NCBI GenBank assembly: GCA_025935655.1
Contig: JAICUV010000004.1
Span: 1 to 32,067 of the forward strand
Direction: 5' to 3'
From: Chloroflexota bacterium
GTDB lineage: Bacteria; Chloroflexota; Limnocylindria; Limnocylindrales; CSP1-4
DNA length: 32,067 bases
Below the pieces are notes generated by a model. That model was not told where the DNA came from. It did no database searches and was given only the letters and a program-made list of their open reading frames with translations. Positions 23,520 to 31,062 of the stretch are shown in pieces (within the stretch, counting starts at the first letter, position 1; the number at the start of each line of letters is the position of its first letter). Position numbers and translations under genes: made by a program.

Positions 23520-24683
23520 TCAGTCGCGGAGCGGCAGTCGCACGGTGAACACCGAGCCTCGGCCGGGGACCCCGGCGCTGGCCACGCCGACGGACCCGCC
23601 GTGTGCGGCCGCGAGATCCCGCACGATCGCCAGCCCCAGCCCCGATCCGCCCGAATCCGCGCGCCCGTGGAAGCGGTCGAAGACGCGGCCCAGCTCGTCC
23701 GGGCCGATGCCCTCGCCGTCGTCGATCACCGCGAGCACCGCATCTGCCTCGGAGGCCCGGACGTCCACCGTCACGTGACCGCCCGCCGGGGTGTGCCGCA
23801 GGGCGTTGCCCACGAGGTTGCCCAGGATCTCGCGCACGCGGACCGGGTCCACGCTCGTCACGAGCGCAGGGTCACCGGCCGCGGTCAGTGTCACCCGCCC
23901 GGCCTCGGCGCGGGGCCGATGGGCCGCGACGACCTCGTCGGCCAGCGCGCGCACGTCAACCGGCTCGCGGTGCAGCGGGAGCGCCCCGGCCTCGGCGAGC
24001 GAGAGGGTGCGCAGGTCGTCGAGGAGGCGGTCCATGACGGCGGTCTCCGCGAGCAGCGGGGCGAGGTGGTCCTCGTCCATCGGGTGGATCCCGTCGAGCA
24101 TCGCCTCGATGCCGCCTCCCACGACCGTGAGCGGGGTCCGCAGCTCGTGGGTCACGTCGGCGAGGAGCGCCTGGCGATCGGCTCGCGTCCTGTCCAGGCG
24201 CTCCGCCATGGCGTTGAACGACGCCGCGAGTCCACGCACGGGCCGTGGCCCGCGTGGGCGAACCCGGACGCCGGGCTCGCCGTCCGCGAGCCGCTCTGCC
24301 GCACGGCCGAGCTCGGCGAGCGGCCGGATCGCCGTGGCGAAGACGCGGATCCCGAACAGCACCGCCAGCACGATGACGACGACGACGGCCGCGGCCGTGA
24401 GGGCGGACGGGGCCGCGTCCGGGGCGACGAAGCCGAGCAGCGCCCCGGCGACCCACGTCGCCAGGGCCGTGATGACGCCGATGAGCACCACGACCGCGAT
24501 GACGAAGCAGCCGAGGAACCCGGCGCCGCCGCGCCGGCCCGGCCTGCGCCCGCGGTGGGGTCCGCCGGCCCAGGGCCCGCGCCTGCGCCAGTCGGCGGGC
24601 GGCCAGTCGCCACGGGCCCAGCGCTCGCGCGGGTCGTCGTGGCCCCACGGAACCTGGCTGTCGCCGCCCGGATCGTCGTGCAT
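23520..24683 (-). CDS. Sensor histidine kinase of the second two-component system
   Basis: The 387-residue kinase opens with a ~55-residue cytoplasmic segment rich in Trp, Arg, Gly, Pro and Asp. Two membrane helices (about 56-85 and 90-112) follow with only a short loop between them, so it has no large external sensor. HAMP (RPLAELGRAAERLADGE), H-box LLADVTHELRTPL, N box ILGNLVGNALRHTP, G1 DDGEGIG and G2 GGSGLGLAIV come next. It is likely a membrane- or partner-sensing kinase. ATG 24683 has GAGGG 4 nt upstream and lies 7 nt after the regulator stop. Confidence 0.92.
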   Translation of the reverse strand: MHDDPGGDSQVPWGHDDPRERWARGDWPPADWRRRGPWAGGPHRGRRPGRRGGAGFLGCFVIAVVVLIGVITALATWVAGALLGFVAPDAAPSALTAAAVVVVIVLAVLFGIRVFATAIRPLAELGRAAERLADGEPGVRVRPRGPRPVRGLAASFNAMAERLDRTRADRQALLADVTHELRTPLTVVGGGIEAMLDGIHPMDEDHLAPLLAETAVMDRLLDDLRTLSLAEAGALPLHREPVDVRALADEVVAAHRPRAEAGRVTLTAAGDPALVTSVDPVRVREILGNLVGNALRHTPAGGHVTVDVRASEADAVLAVIDDGEGIGPDELGRVFDRFHGRADSGGSGLGLAIVRDLAAAHGGSVGVASAGVPGRGSVFTVRLPLRD

Positions 24684-24690
24684 CCGGCCC

Positions 24691-25377
24691 TCAGGCCTCG
24701 CCGTCGGCGAGGGCGTAGCCCACGCCGTGCACGGTCCGCACGTAGCGCGGCGTCCCGGAGCCGGGCTCGAGCTTGCGCCGGAGGTTGCGGATGTGCCCGT
24801 CGATCGCGCGCTCGTAGGTCTCGAGCGAGAAGCCGCGGACGGCGTCGAGAAGCTGTGCCCGCGTCCACACCCGGCCGGGCTCGCGTGCCAGGGTCGCGAG
24901 CAGCTCGAACTCGGTCGGCGTCAGCGCGACGACACGGCCTGCCGCGGTGACGCGTCGGCGGGCAAGGTCGAGCTCGAGGTCGCCCGCGGTGATCCGCTCG
25001 TCAGAGGGCGGCGGGGCGTCGACGCGACGGAGCACGGCGCGCACGCGGGCCACGAGCTCCTTGGGGCTGAACGGCTTCACCACGTAGTCGTCGGCCCCGA
25101 GCTCCAGGCCGGTGACCCGGTCCGTCTCGTCACCACGGGCGGTGAGGATCACGATGGGGACGGTCGAGTCGCGCCGGATGGCCCGCACGACGTCCAGCCC
25201 GTCCACCCGCGGCAGGCCGAGGTCGAGGACGAGCGCATCCGGCCGCCGGGCGCGGAAGGTGGCGAGGGCCGCCGCCCCGTCGCCCGCGACGAGGACGGCG
25301 AAGCCGGCGTGTTCGAGGTAGTCGCGGACGAGGCCAGCGATCTGGGGCTCGTCCTCGGCGACGAGGATCGTGCGCAT
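24691..25377 (-). CDS. OmpR/PhoB-family response regulator of the second system
   Basis: The 228-residue regulator has a receiver (AEDE, phospho-acceptor about D52 in LVLDLGLPRVDG, LTARGD, VVKPF) and a winged-helix effector (LTPTEFELLATLAREPGRVWTRAQLLDAV, ending RTVHGVGYALADG). ATG 25377 has GGAG 6 nt upstream. It may have its own promoter, because a TATCCT hexamer lies inside a palindrome 23-53 nt upstream. The group (regulator, kinase and the small membrane protein before them) probably forms one signalling module. Confidence 0.94.
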   Translation of the reverse strand: MRTILVAEDEPQIAGLVRDYLEHAGFAVLVAGDGAAALATFRARRPDALVLDLGLPRVDGLDVVRAIRRDSTVPIVILTARGDETDRVTGLELGADDYVVKPFSPKELVARVRAVLRRVDAPPPSDERITAGDLELDLARRRVTAAGRVVALTPTEFELLATLAREPGRVWTRAQLLDAVRGFSLETYERAIDGHIRNLRRKLEPGSGTPRYVRTVHGVGYALADGEA

Positions 25378-25399
25378 CGGGTGCTCCGGGAACGGCGAA

Positions 25400-25429
25400 G
25401 ACGCCGGGCGAGGATACCCGCCCGGCGTC
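25400..25429 (-). promoter_or_regulatory. 11-bp palindrome with a -10 hexamer (TATCCT) in its loop
   Basis: GACGCCGGGCG (25400-25410) and CGCCCGGCGTC (25419-25429) form a perfect 11-bp stem with an 8-nt loop. On the minus strand the loop reads GGTATCCT, which supplies TATCCT (25411-25416), 33 nt from the regulator ATG. It also sits 16 nt after the stop of the small membrane protein gene. It may be an operator over the regulator promoter or a transcription attenuator between the genes. Confidence 0.45.
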
Positions 25430-25445
25430 GCGTGGAGGAGGGTGG

Positions 25446-25847
25446 TCAGCCAGCCGTGGGCCGGGTGGGGTCGAAGGCGTCGGAGCCGGGTACCGGGGCC
25501 TGGCCGGCGGTTCCGCGGGCCTCCTCCTCGTGGAGCCGGCGATGGGCGTCGGCGATCCACTGGCGCCGAGGGTCGCCCGAGCCCATGTCGGCGCCCCACG
25601 GGCCGTGGCCCATGCCGCCGGGCTCGCCGTGCCAGCCCCACGCCCCGCGGCGCCGGCCCGCGAACGCGAAGAACAGGAAGCCGAGGAACAGGAAGAAAAA
25701 CAGGAAGCCGAGACCCGGGAAGCCGCCGCCGAGGTAGACGGCGCCGCCGGCGGCGCCGATGTTCGAGGCGACGCCGGCCTGGAAGCCGACGAGCCCGGCC
25801 GCCAGGGCGGTGAGCCCGAGGACGATGACGCCGAAGAGTGCGCGCAT
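25446..25847 (-). CDS. Small two-helix membrane protein with Phe-rich helix and Gly/His/Trp-rich tail
   Basis: The 133-residue protein has helix 1 at about 3-26 (FGVIVLGLTALAAGLVG) and helix 2 at about 42-63, which is remarkably Phe-rich (FLFFFLFLGFLFFAF). A basic GRRR, a Gly/His/Trp/Met-rich segment (WGWHGEPGGMGHGPWGADM) and a short helix (RRQWIADAHRRLHEEEA) follow. I know no family name. Proteins of this layout often precede BaeSR/CpxR-like two-component genes, so a sensor accessory or regulated target is plausible. His and Met residues might bind metal. ATG 25847 has GGAG 10 nt upstream. Confidence 0.75.
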   Translation of the reverse strand: MRALFGVIVLGLTALAAGLVGFQAGVASNIGAAGGAVYLGGGFPGLGFLFFFLFLGFLFFAFAGRRRGAWGWHGEPGGMGHGPWGADMGSGDPRRQWIADAHRRLHEEEARGTAGQAPVPGSDAFDPTRPTAG

Positions 25848-25989
25848 GGATGGTGATCTCCGATGGGGCCGGCTCGCTCCGCGGGGCCGGTGTGCTTGAC
25901 GGCCCTGATGCTCGTCCCGGGATGTGCAGAATCCGTGCGTTCCGCGTGCAGGTCCGATGGATTCCGGCGCGGTGTCCCAAGGGGGTTCG

Positions 25990-26331
25990 ATGACCGATCC
26001 GCTCGTGCTCTCCGGTGATGGCGTCTCGATCACCTCACGCGTCGCGCGCGACGTCATCGGGGATGCGCTCACGCTCCGCGCGCAGACCGTCGTGATCCCC
26101 GTGGAGCGCCTCGAGCCCGCGTTCTTCGACCTCCGGACCGGGGTCGCGGGGGACATCGTCCAGGCGTTCGTGACGTACCAGCTCCGACTGGTGGTCGTCG
26201 GACCGCTGCCGCCCGTCGCCGTCGCGTCCCGCGCCTTCGGGGCGTTCGTCGCCGAGGCGAACCGCGGCACCCAGCTCCGGTTCGTAGAGACGCTCGCGGA
26301 GGCCGAGCGCCGCAAACCTGCCGTGCCCTGA
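25990..26331 (+). CDS. DUF4180-domain protein
   Basis: The 113-residue cytoplasmic protein matches the DUF4180 pattern closely: an N-terminal hydrophobic/Arg region, then VVIPVERLEPAFFDLRTGVAG, DIVQAFVTYQLRLVVVG and FGAFVAEANRGTQLRFVE. The domain resembles STAS-like small regulators; its biochemical role is not established. ATG 25990 has AAGGGGG just upstream. It is divergent from the small membrane protein and ends 50 nt before polA, in the same direction. polA has its own -10 in that gap, so co-transcription is possible but not required. Confidence 0.85.
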   Translation: MTDPLVLSGDGVSITSRVARDVIGDALTLRAQTVVIPVERLEPAFFDLRTGVAGDIVQAFVTYQLRLVVVGPLPPVAVASRAFGAFVAEANRGTQLRFVETLAEAERRKPAVP

Positions 26332-26344
26332 CGCGGGTCGCGGG

Positions 26345-26350
26345 TACACT
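26345..26350 (+). promoter_or_regulatory. -10 hexamer TACACT for polA
   Basis: TACACT lies 31 nt before ATG 26382; the short leader carries GGAG. Confidence 0.45.
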
Positions 26351-26381
26351 TCGAGGGTCCCTCACCGCACGCTCGGAGCCG

Positions 26382-29300
26382 ATGGAACGCCTCCTGCTGC
26401 TCGACGGCAACGGGCTCATCTACCGCGGGTACTTCGCCCTCATCGAGCAGCCCCTCACCACCTCGAAGGGCGAGCTCGTGACCGCCGTGTTCGGCTTCAC
26501 GAACATCGTGCTGCGCGCGATCCAGGACGCGAAGCCGGACCGGATCGCGGTCGCGTTCGACCTCGGCAAGCCCACGTTCCGCCACGAGCGCTACGCCGAG
26601 TACAAGGGCACCCGGACGCGGATGCCGGACGACATGCGGGAGCAGATCCCGAAGGTCCGCGAGGTCGTCAAGGCGCTCGGCATCCCGGTCTACGAGCGCG
26701 AGGGGTTCGAGGCGGACGACGCCATCGCGACCCTCGTGGGGCAGGCCGAGGCGGCGGGCCTGGAGACGGTGATCCTGACCGGCGACCTGGACATGCTCCA
26801 GCTCGTGTCCCCCAACACGAAGCTCATGGTCTCGCTCCGGGGCGGGATCGCGAACACCGTGACCTACGACCTCGCGAAGATCGAGGAGCGGTGGGGCCTG
26901 CGGCCCGACCAGATGCTCGACTACAAGGCGCTCAAGGGCGACTCGACCGACAACATTCCGGGCATTCCCGGCGTCGGGGAGAAGACCGCCTCCAAGCTGG
27001 TCCAGACGTGGGGAACGCTCGACGCGCTGTACGAGCACGTGGACGAGGTGGTCCCCGAGAAGCTGCGTGGCCCGCTCGTGGAGTACCGCGACCAGGTCAT
27101 GGAGTCGCGCGAGCTGATGCGGCTGGTGCGCGCCGGGGACATCGAGCTGGACCTGGAGCGCGGCCGGGTGGGGGAGTACGACCGCGAGGCGGTCGTGCGC
27201 CTGTTCCGGGAGTACGAGTTCCGGACGCTCATCGACCGGCTGCCGCCGCTGGTAGGGGAGCGGCCCGAGGAGGCCGTCGCCGCGATGCGCGAGCTGCGCG
27301 AGGCCGGATTCCCGGCGGCCCAGGGCGTGGGTCGCGGCGCGGGGCAGGGCCCGGGCGGCCCGAACGCGGGTGGCGCAGGCCGAGCCGGCTACCGCGGGCC
27401 CACGTTCGGCTCGGCCGGCGAGCTCCAGCTCACGCTGGACTTCGACCAGATCGGCGGCGGCAGCGCCGCGGCGGGCCCCGCCGCGGCGGGCCCCGCCGCG
27501 GACGGGACGACGGCGGGGGTCGGCGCCGGCGACGGGACCGCGTCCGCCGAGACGCGCGCGGAGTACGTCGCGATCGCCGCGGGCGACCTCCCGGCCGCGC
27601 TCGCGGCCGCGATCAACGACCCGTCACGGATCGAGGTCGTGGACGCGGGCGGCGTGGCGGCGCTGGAACCCTGGCTCCGGGCGCAGCCGGCGGTGGGCGT
27701 GGGACTCGTCGTCGACGACCCGCGGCCGCTCGCCGGGACCCCGCTCGCTCTCGCCGTGGCAGGCATGGACGGGCGCGCGGTCGCCGCGGACGGACCCGAT
27801 GCGTCGATCGCGCTGCGCCATCTCCTCGAGTCCGTCGACGCTCGCCTCGTTGGGCACGAGGTCAAGCCGATCCTCACCGCGCGGTTCGCGGAGGACGCCG
27901 GCGCGACGCCGCTCGTCGTCGCCTTCGACACGCAGATCGCCGCCTACCTCGTGAACGCCGCCCTGCGTGCGCAGAAGATCGCGGACGTCGTCGCGGAGCG
28001 CCTGGACCTCGTCCTCCCGCCCACGGCGGCGGGCTTCCCGCCGACGGCCGTCGCCGGGCTGGACGCGCTGTCCGCGCTCGCGGTCCGGCCGTCGCTCGAG
28101 ACGGCGCTCAAGGCGGACGGGGTGGAGCGGATCTTCGCCGAGATGGAGCTCCCCCTCATCCCGATCCTCGCCAGGATGGAGGCGGCGGGCGTGGCGCTCG
28201 ACCGGGATGCGCTGCGGATGCTCGAGGTGGAGTTCGCGGCCGAGATCACCCGCCTGGAGCGCGAGATCTACGACGCGGTGGGCCACGAGTTCACGATCGG
28301 GAGTCCCAAGCAGCTGGGCGAGATCCTGTTCGTCGAGATCGGCCTGCCGAAGGGCCGCAAGACGAAGACCGGCTACTCCACCGACGCGAGCGTGCTGGAG
28401 GAGCTGCGGGGCGTGCACCCGGTGATCCAGCCGATCCTCGACTGGCGGATCTTCACCAAGCTCCGCTCGACCTACGTGGAGGCGCTGCCGAACCTCATCG
28501 GCCCGGACGGGCGGCTCCACACGCTGTTCAACCAGGCCGTGGCCGCCACGGGCCGGCTCTCGAGCTCTGACCCGAACCTGCAGAACATCCCGATCCGGAC
28601 GCCGCTGGGGCGGCGGATCCGGCATGCGTTCGTGGCGGGGTCCCCGGATACGACGCTGGTGGCGGCGGACTACAGCCAGATCGAGCTCCGGATCCTCGCC
28701 CACGTGAGCGGCGACGAGCACCTCCGCGACGCCTTCGAGCGCGACGCCGACATCCACCGCGAGACGGCCGCCCGCGTGCTGCGCAAGGCGCCCGAGGACG
28801 TCACCAGCGACGAGCGGTCGATGGCCAAGATGGTCAACTTCGGGCTCGCCTACGGGATGAGCGACTTCGGGCTGGCGAGCCGGGCGAACATCAGCCGCCA
28901 GGACGCCCAGGAGTTCGTCAACAGCTACTTCGCGGCGTACGGCGGGATCAGCCGCTACATGCTCCACATCCGCGAGACGGCGGGGGAGACCGGGTACGTC
29001 TCGACCCTCCTGGGCCGCAAGCGCCAGATCCCCGAGCTCGCGTCCGCCAACCGGGCCCTCAAGGCCGCGGGCGAGCGGATGGCGATCAACATGCCGATCC
29101 AGGGGACGGCCGCGGACATCGTGAAGATCGCGATGATCCGGCTCGACAAGGCGCTCCGCGCGGGCGGGTTCCGCGCCCAGCTGATCCTGTCCGTCCACGA
29201 CGAGCTCCTGCTCGAGGCGCCGCGCGACGAGGTGGACAGGCTGGTGCCGGTGCTCCGCGAGGCGATGGAGGGGGCGCTGCCGCTGGCGGTGCCGCTCACC

Positions 29301-29399
29301 GTCGAGGCCAAGACGGGCGACTCGTGGGAGGGGATGACCCCGGTGTCGCGCCGCGACGCCGTGCTGGCCGAGGTCGGCGAGGCGCCCGCGGACCTCTAG
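26382..29399 (+). CDS. polA: DNA polymerase I
   Basis: The 1005-residue enzyme has a 5' nuclease domain (about 1-290: LLLDGNGLIYRGYFAL, GFEADDAIATL, TGDLDMLQLV, GDSTDNIPGIPGVGEKTA). A ~90-residue Gly/Ala/Pro linker follows, then a 3'-5' exonuclease-like domain (about 390-570) and the polymerase domain. Motif A is ADYSQIELRILAHVSGD (Asp about 763), the O-helix is KMVNFGLAYGMSDFG and motif C is SVHDELLLEAP (Asp about 940). The exonuclease domain lacks the DxE of motif I (VGLVVDDPRP at that place) and the NxxxD of motif II, so proofreading is probably absent, as in Taq and Bst. It acts in repair and Okazaki fragment processing. ATG 26382 has GGAG upstream. Confidence 0.96.
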   Translation: MERLLLLDGNGLIYRGYFALIEQPLTTSKGELVTAVFGFTNIVLRAIQDAKPDRIAVAFDLGKPTFRHERYAEYKGTRTRMPDDMREQIPKVREVVKALGIPVYEREGFEADDAIATLVGQAEAAGLETVILTGDLDMLQLVSPNTKLMVSLRGGIANTVTYDLAKIEERWGLRPDQMLDYKALKGDSTDNIPGIPGVGEKTASKLVQTWGTLDALYEHVDEVVPEKLRGPLVEYRDQVMESRELMRLVRAGDIELDLERGRVGEYDREAVVRLFREYEFRTLIDRLPPLVGERPEEAVAAMRELREAGFPAAQGVGRGAGQGPGGPNAGGAGRAGYRGPTFGSAGELQLTLDFDQIGGGSAAAGPAAAGPAADGTTAGVGAGDGTASAETRAEYVAIAAGDLPAALAAAINDPSRIEVVDAGGVAALEPWLRAQPAVGVGLVVDDPRPLAGTPLALAVAGMDGRAVAADGPDASIALRHLLESVDARLVGHEVKPILTARFAEDAGATPLVVAFDTQIAAYLVNAALRAQKIADVVAERLDLVLPPTAAGFPPTAVAGLDALSALAVRPSLETALKADGVERIFAEMELPLIPILARMEAAGVALDRDALRMLEVEFAAEITRLEREIYDAVGHEFTIGSPKQLGEILFVEIGLPKGRKTKTGYSTDASVLEELRGVHPVIQPILDWRIFTKLRSTYVEALPNLIGPDGRLHTLFNQAVAATGRLSSSDPNLQNIPIRTPLGRRIRHAFVAGSPDTTLVAADYSQIELRILAHVSGDEHLRDAFERDADIHRETAARVLRKAPEDVTSDERSMAKMVNFGLAYGMSDFGLASRANISRQDAQEFVNSYFAAYGGISRYMLHIRETAGETGYVSTLLGRKRQIPELASANRALKAAGERMAINMPIQGTAADIVKIAMIRLDKALRAGGFRAQLILSVHDELLLEAPRDEVDRLVPVLREAMEGALPLAVPLTVEAKTGDSWEGMTPVSRRDAVLAEVGEAPADL
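27465..27501 (+). repeat. 15-bp in-frame tandem repeat in the polA linker
   Basis: GCCGCGGCGGGCCCC is repeated twice plus seven bases, encoding alternating AAAGP units in the linker between nuclease and exonuclease-like domains. Being a multiple of three, copy-number change would keep the frame. Confidence 0.75.
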
Positions 29400-29745
29400 G
29401 CCGGGGCCGCGGTTGTTCGGGCCGTCCGCCGGTGCGGCCGCGCGCCTGCGCCGGCACTCCTCGCCCCTGCGCGCCCGCGCCGGCGATCCTCGCCGCGCGT
29501 CCGATGCGCAGTCGGATGAAGCCACGCGCGTCCTGCCATCCGCATGCGCGGAACGCGCGCGGGCCGGGGCGCTCATCCGCGAGATGCCACCGGGGCGCAC
29601 GCAACGAGCGCACCTTCATCCGAATGCGCACGACGGTGGCACGGACGCGCGGCCGACGCCTGGCTCACGGGCGCGCGAGCGCGGGCGCCCGGCGGTCCGG
29701 ACCACGCGCCTCCGCGTGACGGGCCGGTCCTCGGTCCCGGCGCGG
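29400..29745. repeat. Repeat-packed 345-bp intergenic region between convergent polA and MFS genes
   Basis: No convincing gene. A 17-bp inverted repeat with one mismatch joins 29505-29521 (TGCGCAGTCGGATGAAG) to 29614-29630 (CTTCATCCGAATGCGCA). A third related copy, CATCCGCATGCGC (29537-29549), lies between them and itself forms a TCCGC-ATGC-GCGGA hairpin. Earlier, GCGCCGGCACTCCTCGCC (29448-29465) is repeated at 29477-29494 with two mismatches. The region may end both transcripts or encode a structured RNA. Confidence 0.55.
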
Positions 29746-30975
29746 CTACCCCCCGGCCGGTACCCGGTTCGCGCGCCGGCCCAGCGGGCCCCCGGTGAGC
29801 GGCCCCGCGGCGAGGGCGATGACCACGGCCGCGGCGAGCGGGATGACGAACGCGGCGCCGAGCCCGAAGGCATCCGCAGCGAGCCCGACGGCGGCCGGGG
29901 CGAACACCAGGCCGAACCGGACCATCCACGCGGCGAGCGCCACCCCGTGCCCGGCCGGGATCCCCGGCCGCGATCCGGCCACGCCGACCATCACCGGGAA
30001 CATCGGGGAGGTGCCGAGGCCCACGGCCGCGAACCCGCCGAACGCGAGGAGCGGCTGGGCAAGCGGGCCGGACGCGATGACCGCGAGCACGCCCGCGCCC
30101 CCGATGAGCGCGCCGATGCGCACGATCCTGCGCTCGCCCCAGCGGTCCACCCAGCGGTCGTTGGTGAGCCGGCCGAGGACCATCGCGGCCATGTACACCA
30201 CGTAGGCGAGCGCGGCCAGGCCCTGCGGCTGGAGCAGCACCTCCGCGAGGTAGACGGCGCTCCACGTGGCCGCCGAGCCCTGGAGGATCACGCACAGGAT
30301 TCCGAGCATCGCGATCGGGGCAAGGATCCGCAGCAGCCGCGGCGCATGCCGGAGCGTGACCGGCTCGAGCGCGGCCTCGTGCGCGGGATGGACGTCCGCG
30401 ATGGCCGCCGGCAGCATCGCGCGCGCCGTGGCGAGGATCGCGAACGCCATCGCGAGCCCCGCGAGCCCGAGATGGACCGAGACCGGAACAGCGAGCCCGG
30501 CCGCGACCGCGCCGATCGCGCCGGCGACCATCGAGCCCACGCTCCACATCCCGTGAAAGCCCTGGAGGATCGAGCGGCCGTAGCGTCGCTGGACCCCGAT
30601 GCCGTGCGAGTTCATGGCGGCGTCCATCGTGGCGTCGAACGCGCCCATCACGAGGAACGCCGCGGCCAGCACCGCCCACGAACCCGCGAACCCGACGCCC
30701 AGGAGCAGCCCCGCCGTCACCGTGCCTGCGACCGTCGCGACGCGCCCGCTCCCGAAGCGCGCGATGAGCGCGCCCGCGAACACGCCCATCAGGAGCCCGC
30801 CGATCGGCGCCGCGGCGACCGCGAGGCCAAGCTCCGAGTTCGAGAGACCGAGCGAGTCCTTGATCGCCGGGAGCCGCGGCAGGACGGACGCGGAGATCGC
30901 GCCGTTCGCGAAGAACAGCACGCTGACGGCCATCCGGGCTGCGCGGGCGCGCGCGGGCGAGAGCTCGACGGTCAT
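29746..30975 (-). CDS. Major facilitator superfamily transporter
   Basis: The 409-residue membrane protein has about twelve hydrophobic helices in two halves. Conserved MFS loops are visible: GVFAGALIARFGSGRVATVAG between helices 2 and 3 (the motif A position, with the usual G..D replaced by G..A) and LGRLTNDRWVDRWGERRIVRIG in the second half. The central loop includes HPAHEAALEPVTLRHAPRLLR. The layout recalls fucose-permease or BtrT-type members, but the substrate cannot be read. ATG 30975 is preceded by CACCAT at a 9-nt distance, similar to the dnaE start region, with no Shine-Dalgarno. It is divergent from mutM. Confidence 0.87.
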   Translation of the reverse strand: MTVELSPARARAARMAVSVLFFANGAISASVLPRLPAIKDSLGLSNSELGLAVAAAPIGGLLMGVFAGALIARFGSGRVATVAGTVTAGLLLGVGFAGSWAVLAAAFLVMGAFDATMDAAMNSHGIGVQRRYGRSILQGFHGMWSVGSMVAGAIGAVAAGLAVPVSVHLGLAGLAMAFAILATARAMLPAAIADVHPAHEAALEPVTLRHAPRLLRILAPIAMLGILCVILQGSAATWSAVYLAEVLLQPQGLAALAYVVYMAAMVLGRLTNDRWVDRWGERRIVRIGALIGGAGVLAVIASGPLAQPLLAFGGFAAVGLGTSPMFPVMVGVAGSRPGIPAGHGVALAAWMVRFGLVFAPAAVGLAADAFGLGAAFVIPLAAAVVIALAAGPLTGGPLGRRANRVPAGG

Positions 30976-30984
30976 GGGCGATCC

Positions 30985-30990
30985 ATGGTG
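30985..30990 (-). promoter_or_regulatory. Possible -10 (CACCAT) of the MFS gene, leaderless arrangement
   Basis: CACCAT on the minus strand is 9 nt from ATG 30975. Its context GGGCACCATGG closely copies GGGCTACCATGG before dnaE. The first base deviates from the usual T. Confidence 0.3.
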
Positions 30991-31049
30991 CCCGATGCGG
31001 ACCCGCCGTGGGGCTCGCCGATGCGGTCGCGTCCGGCGGGCACCTGTCC

Positions 31050-31055
31050 TATCGT
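31050..31055 (+). promoter_or_regulatory. -10 hexamer TATCGT, leaderless promoter of mutM/fpg
   Basis: TATCGT ends 7 nt before ATG 31063, so the transcript probably begins at the start codon. Confidence 0.45.
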
Positions 31056-31062
31056 CACGGGC

